NCBI GenBank assembly: GCA_027422505.1
Contig: JAPQWV010000012.1
Location: forward strand, 25,001,501 to 25,065,500
Source: Craterostigma plantagineum
Lineage: Eukaryota; Streptophyta; Magnoliopsida; Lamiales; Linderniaceae
DNA length: 64,000 nucleotides
Direction of reading: 5' to 3'
Under the pieces are notes generated by a model. The model was not told the origin of the DNA, did no database searches, and was given only the letters and a program-made list of their open reading frames with translations. Below are positions 61,866-64,000 of this stretch, piece by piece. Within the stretch, counting starts at the first letter, position 1. Each line of letters opens with the position of its first letter. The position numbers were made by a program, and so were the translations under genes.

Positions 61866-61869
61866 AAAT

Positions 61870-62950
61870 CAATAAAAAAAAGAAATTGCATATAACATAA
61901 ATTGAATTAGATAAAATGAATAGTTCGAAACACTATAACAAGAACTACTCACACAGTTAAAAGGAAATTGATTTAATAAACGCAAGTTCAAGCTTATTCC
62001 CAAATATAGAGATGAATGTTTCAGCTTAAGTGGGCTTGAGAAACAACCATTTTCTTTTTACCAAGTGCACAAAATATCAACATTTCATTATGGTACACAT
62101 AATTTCCAAATTAACACTATTATATTTCTTAGCAAAATTAAATGTTGCTGACGTGTTATGTGGCATCAAACGAGAAGACTACTTAAATTCTTACTCATCG
62201 AAATCAAATTATGAACATTTATGTATCCAATACTCGCTAAGGAATGCATTCGGAGACTCCCTTCCTAAGTTCGTCATTCCATAAACATTAATGAGTGCAT
62301 ATCAAAAGTCGCCTACAAATTATATGACTCTTTGCTTTCCTTCGCATGTGACTATAAATATGCCAACTTTACAAATGAAGAGCCGAAGGTGCTAAATTAA
62401 AAAATAAATCTATAGACTCGAGATTATCAGCTACAATGACAACAGTGACCAGCGACTCAACCACGTCACCGAATGGCTTCAGCAAGTTGATGTTTCAATC
62501 CCAACACTGGTTGGCCTCAACGTAGAGTGCCGACCAGTTTGGACTCGCGGCATAGTCAACAAAGTAGCAACTCTGCAATTGTGCATTGACCGTAGTGCAT
62601 CATCATTCAGCTAGCTCATCTCGACGAAATCAGTGAATCACTCAAGAATTTCATGTTAAACCCAAATGTCACCTTCGTCGGCGTTGTAGTTGAGGAAGAT
62701 ATGGCGAAACTAATCCATGACAACGCGTTGTTTAACAGCGGGAATGTCGTCGATGTGGCATCTGTTGCAAAATCACGTTGGCCGCCAAGCTATTTCCGAG
62801 GACTGGTATTGAAAGAACTAGCTTGGGTCCTTTGTGGGATGGTGATGAGTAAGCCGAAACGCGTGACTTTGAGCTACTGGGAGAATAGAGTTCTTAGCTA
62901 CGCTTAGATAGAGTATGCATGCATGGACGCTTTAGTTTCTTAGAAGATCA
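61870..62950 (+). pseudogene. Werner-exonuclease-like pseudogene, right copy
   Basis: Same family as 43446-44366 but with the 3' end retained. TATAAAT at 62353 and ATG at 62436 (MTTVTSDSTT). After a frameshift: EWLQQVDVSIPTLVGLNVEC and WTRGIVNKVATLQLCIDR. After another: QLAHLDEISESLKNF, then VTFVGVVVEEDMAKLI, VVDVASVAKSRWPPSYFRGL, VLKELAWVLCGMVMSKPKRV, TLSYWENRVLSYA and a TAG stop at 62905 in place of the expected Gln codon. Beyond it IEYACMDALVS is still legible. The first catalytic Asp of the exonuclease is Asn; Glu is kept. Non-functional as an exonuclease. Confidence 0.85.
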
Positions 62951-63039
62951 GGTACCATCTTCTCAAAGAGTAGTGAATAAAAACCAATTGGTCTAACGTC
63001 TTCACTCTTACTATTTCGCAAACTTAAGTTTCTAGGGTT
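62951..63039. other. Short spacer between the pseudogene and block X
   Basis: Nothing recognised. It links the 3' end of the pseudogene to block X and so shows the native gene-to-flank order of the tandem unit. Confidence 0.5.
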
Positions 63040-64000
63040 TACCTACGTAATTTCTATTTACATTGTTGCAGTCTTGTAAACCTTAACACATATTAGCATT
63101 CAAGCGCCGTCTTACAAAAATTTACATGCATAAATTCTGACAAATATTTGCCATAAACTTCACATTTTCCAAAGATTTACTACACGACTGAATTCTCCAG
63201 TCATTAAAAGATTTTACGTCACAGTACTGATAAAGATTTTCAATAAACTTCACATTACCCAAAATACACGACTGAAAACTAAAGTTGTTATATATAACAT
63301 TCCTAGCTTAGGTGCTATGTAATACACGACTAAAAAATACACGTTTGAAAAAGAGATGACTGAAAACTATACGACCGAATCCTCCAATCATCATTACAAA
63401 CTGTACTTAAATGAGAAGCAACCATGAAATATTATCAACAGTTCTGAAGTTGATAATATTAAACTACCAACCATCATAATATTAGACAATGTCTTTAATG
63501 TTATGCCAATCATGTCATGAATTATATTCCTCTGTTATTTAATCATATCAGGTTTCGGAGATCGGTTTGTTTAGATTATGATGACATATACAAACATCCA
63601 TTCTAAAGATCTATAGTCTTGCCCAACTATTATAAGTATTTCGTCGATGTATGACACGGAGAAGTCATAGACATAAAAAGACTACTCGCTAGTATGTATC
63701 TAAGACTGGATTAAATGTTTTTTAATGTAATGAAATTCATGATGATGATGAATTATTGATTTATGTTTAATGATGTGTTATACTAAATATATCTGTATAC
63801 AATATTGATTAGGATTTAAACAACCTGTCAAAGTTATTCAAAAATTTCGATTTGTCAACACCTCCCTTACAGAATTGCTGAACGACTGCAATACATAACA
63901 AGATTTTACTTCACAGTACTGACAAAGATTTACAGTAATAAGTTCTGTTTCCAAATACCCGACTGAAAACTACTGTTGATATATATTACATTAGTAGCTT
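63040..64000. repeat. Flank block X, right copy, continues past the window
   Basis: Colinear with 42280-43260 with a few percent substitutions and small indels. Here it follows the pseudogene, giving the unit order pseudogene - spacer - X. Confidence 0.85.

Noticed and set aside
43604..62284. A ~60-residue ORF (MGLRNNHFLFTKCTKYQ...) conserved between 43604 and 62030
   Set aside because: It lies in the duplicated promoter-side flank of the pseudogenes; its conservation is explained by the recent segmental duplication, and it lies upstream of the TATA box.

Overview
The window is plant nuclear DNA, most likely from a eudicot. The evidence is an intron-rich family 1 beta-glucosidase gene, AT-rich intergenic DNA, MITEs, and many nested LTR retrotransposons of plant lineages (Tat/Athila and chromovirus-like Ty3/Gypsy; Ty1/Copia). 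There are no bacterial-style operons. Only one host gene looks intact. Most of the rest is mobile DNA at different stages of decay. Element names used below (G1-G4, C1-C2, E, S, N1-N2, R-A/B/C) are my own labels.

Layout. 1-315: LTR-like end of an element running off the window. 316-~8780: Ty3/Gypsy element G1 (minus), cut in two by a young 4.17-kb non-autonomous LTR element S (2768-6933) with 338-bp LTRs and a perfect 5-bp target duplication. 8800-9535: ~150-bp tandem repeat. 9575-10312: GC-rich retroposon R-A. 10500-12220: 3' tail and LTR of Athila/Tat-type element N2. 12355-13905: palindrome cluster and truncated Mutator transposase gene. 13930-21194: Tat/Retand-type Gypsy element G2 (minus), with two RNase H domains, an antisense ORF and an integrase whose catalytic core is deleted. 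21200-23885: truncated Gypsy G3. 24045-24660: fragment G4.

26792-30721: beta-glucosidase gene (minus), for which I traced 13 exons giving an uninterrupted 492-residue product. Several introns carry MITEs or a (CT)43 tract. 30.7-38.5 kb: AT-rich intergenic DNA with hAT-type and foldback MITEs, a SINE-like head, retroposons R-C and R-B (the latter with a 17-bp target duplication) and a Copia LTR (C1). 38.5-40.7 kb: LTR and gag-protease fragment of Copia element C2.

42280-64000: a tandem array of Werner-exonuclease-like pseudogenes and their flanks, split by a ~17.5-kb mobile-DNA block. The block contains two head-to-head, partly overlapping copies of Copia family E. E carries a third ORF downstream of pol, which starts directly after a conserved splice-acceptor-like tract. 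A non-autonomous Athila/Tat-like element N1 is inserted in the left copy. The right copy ends in two inverted LTRs.

The most interesting point is that S and E share LTR architecture (a TATA box inside a palindrome), primer-binding site, polypurine tract, a peculiar GAGAAATTT motif array and a fragment of ORF3. S therefore looks like a recently active non-autonomous satellite of the E family.
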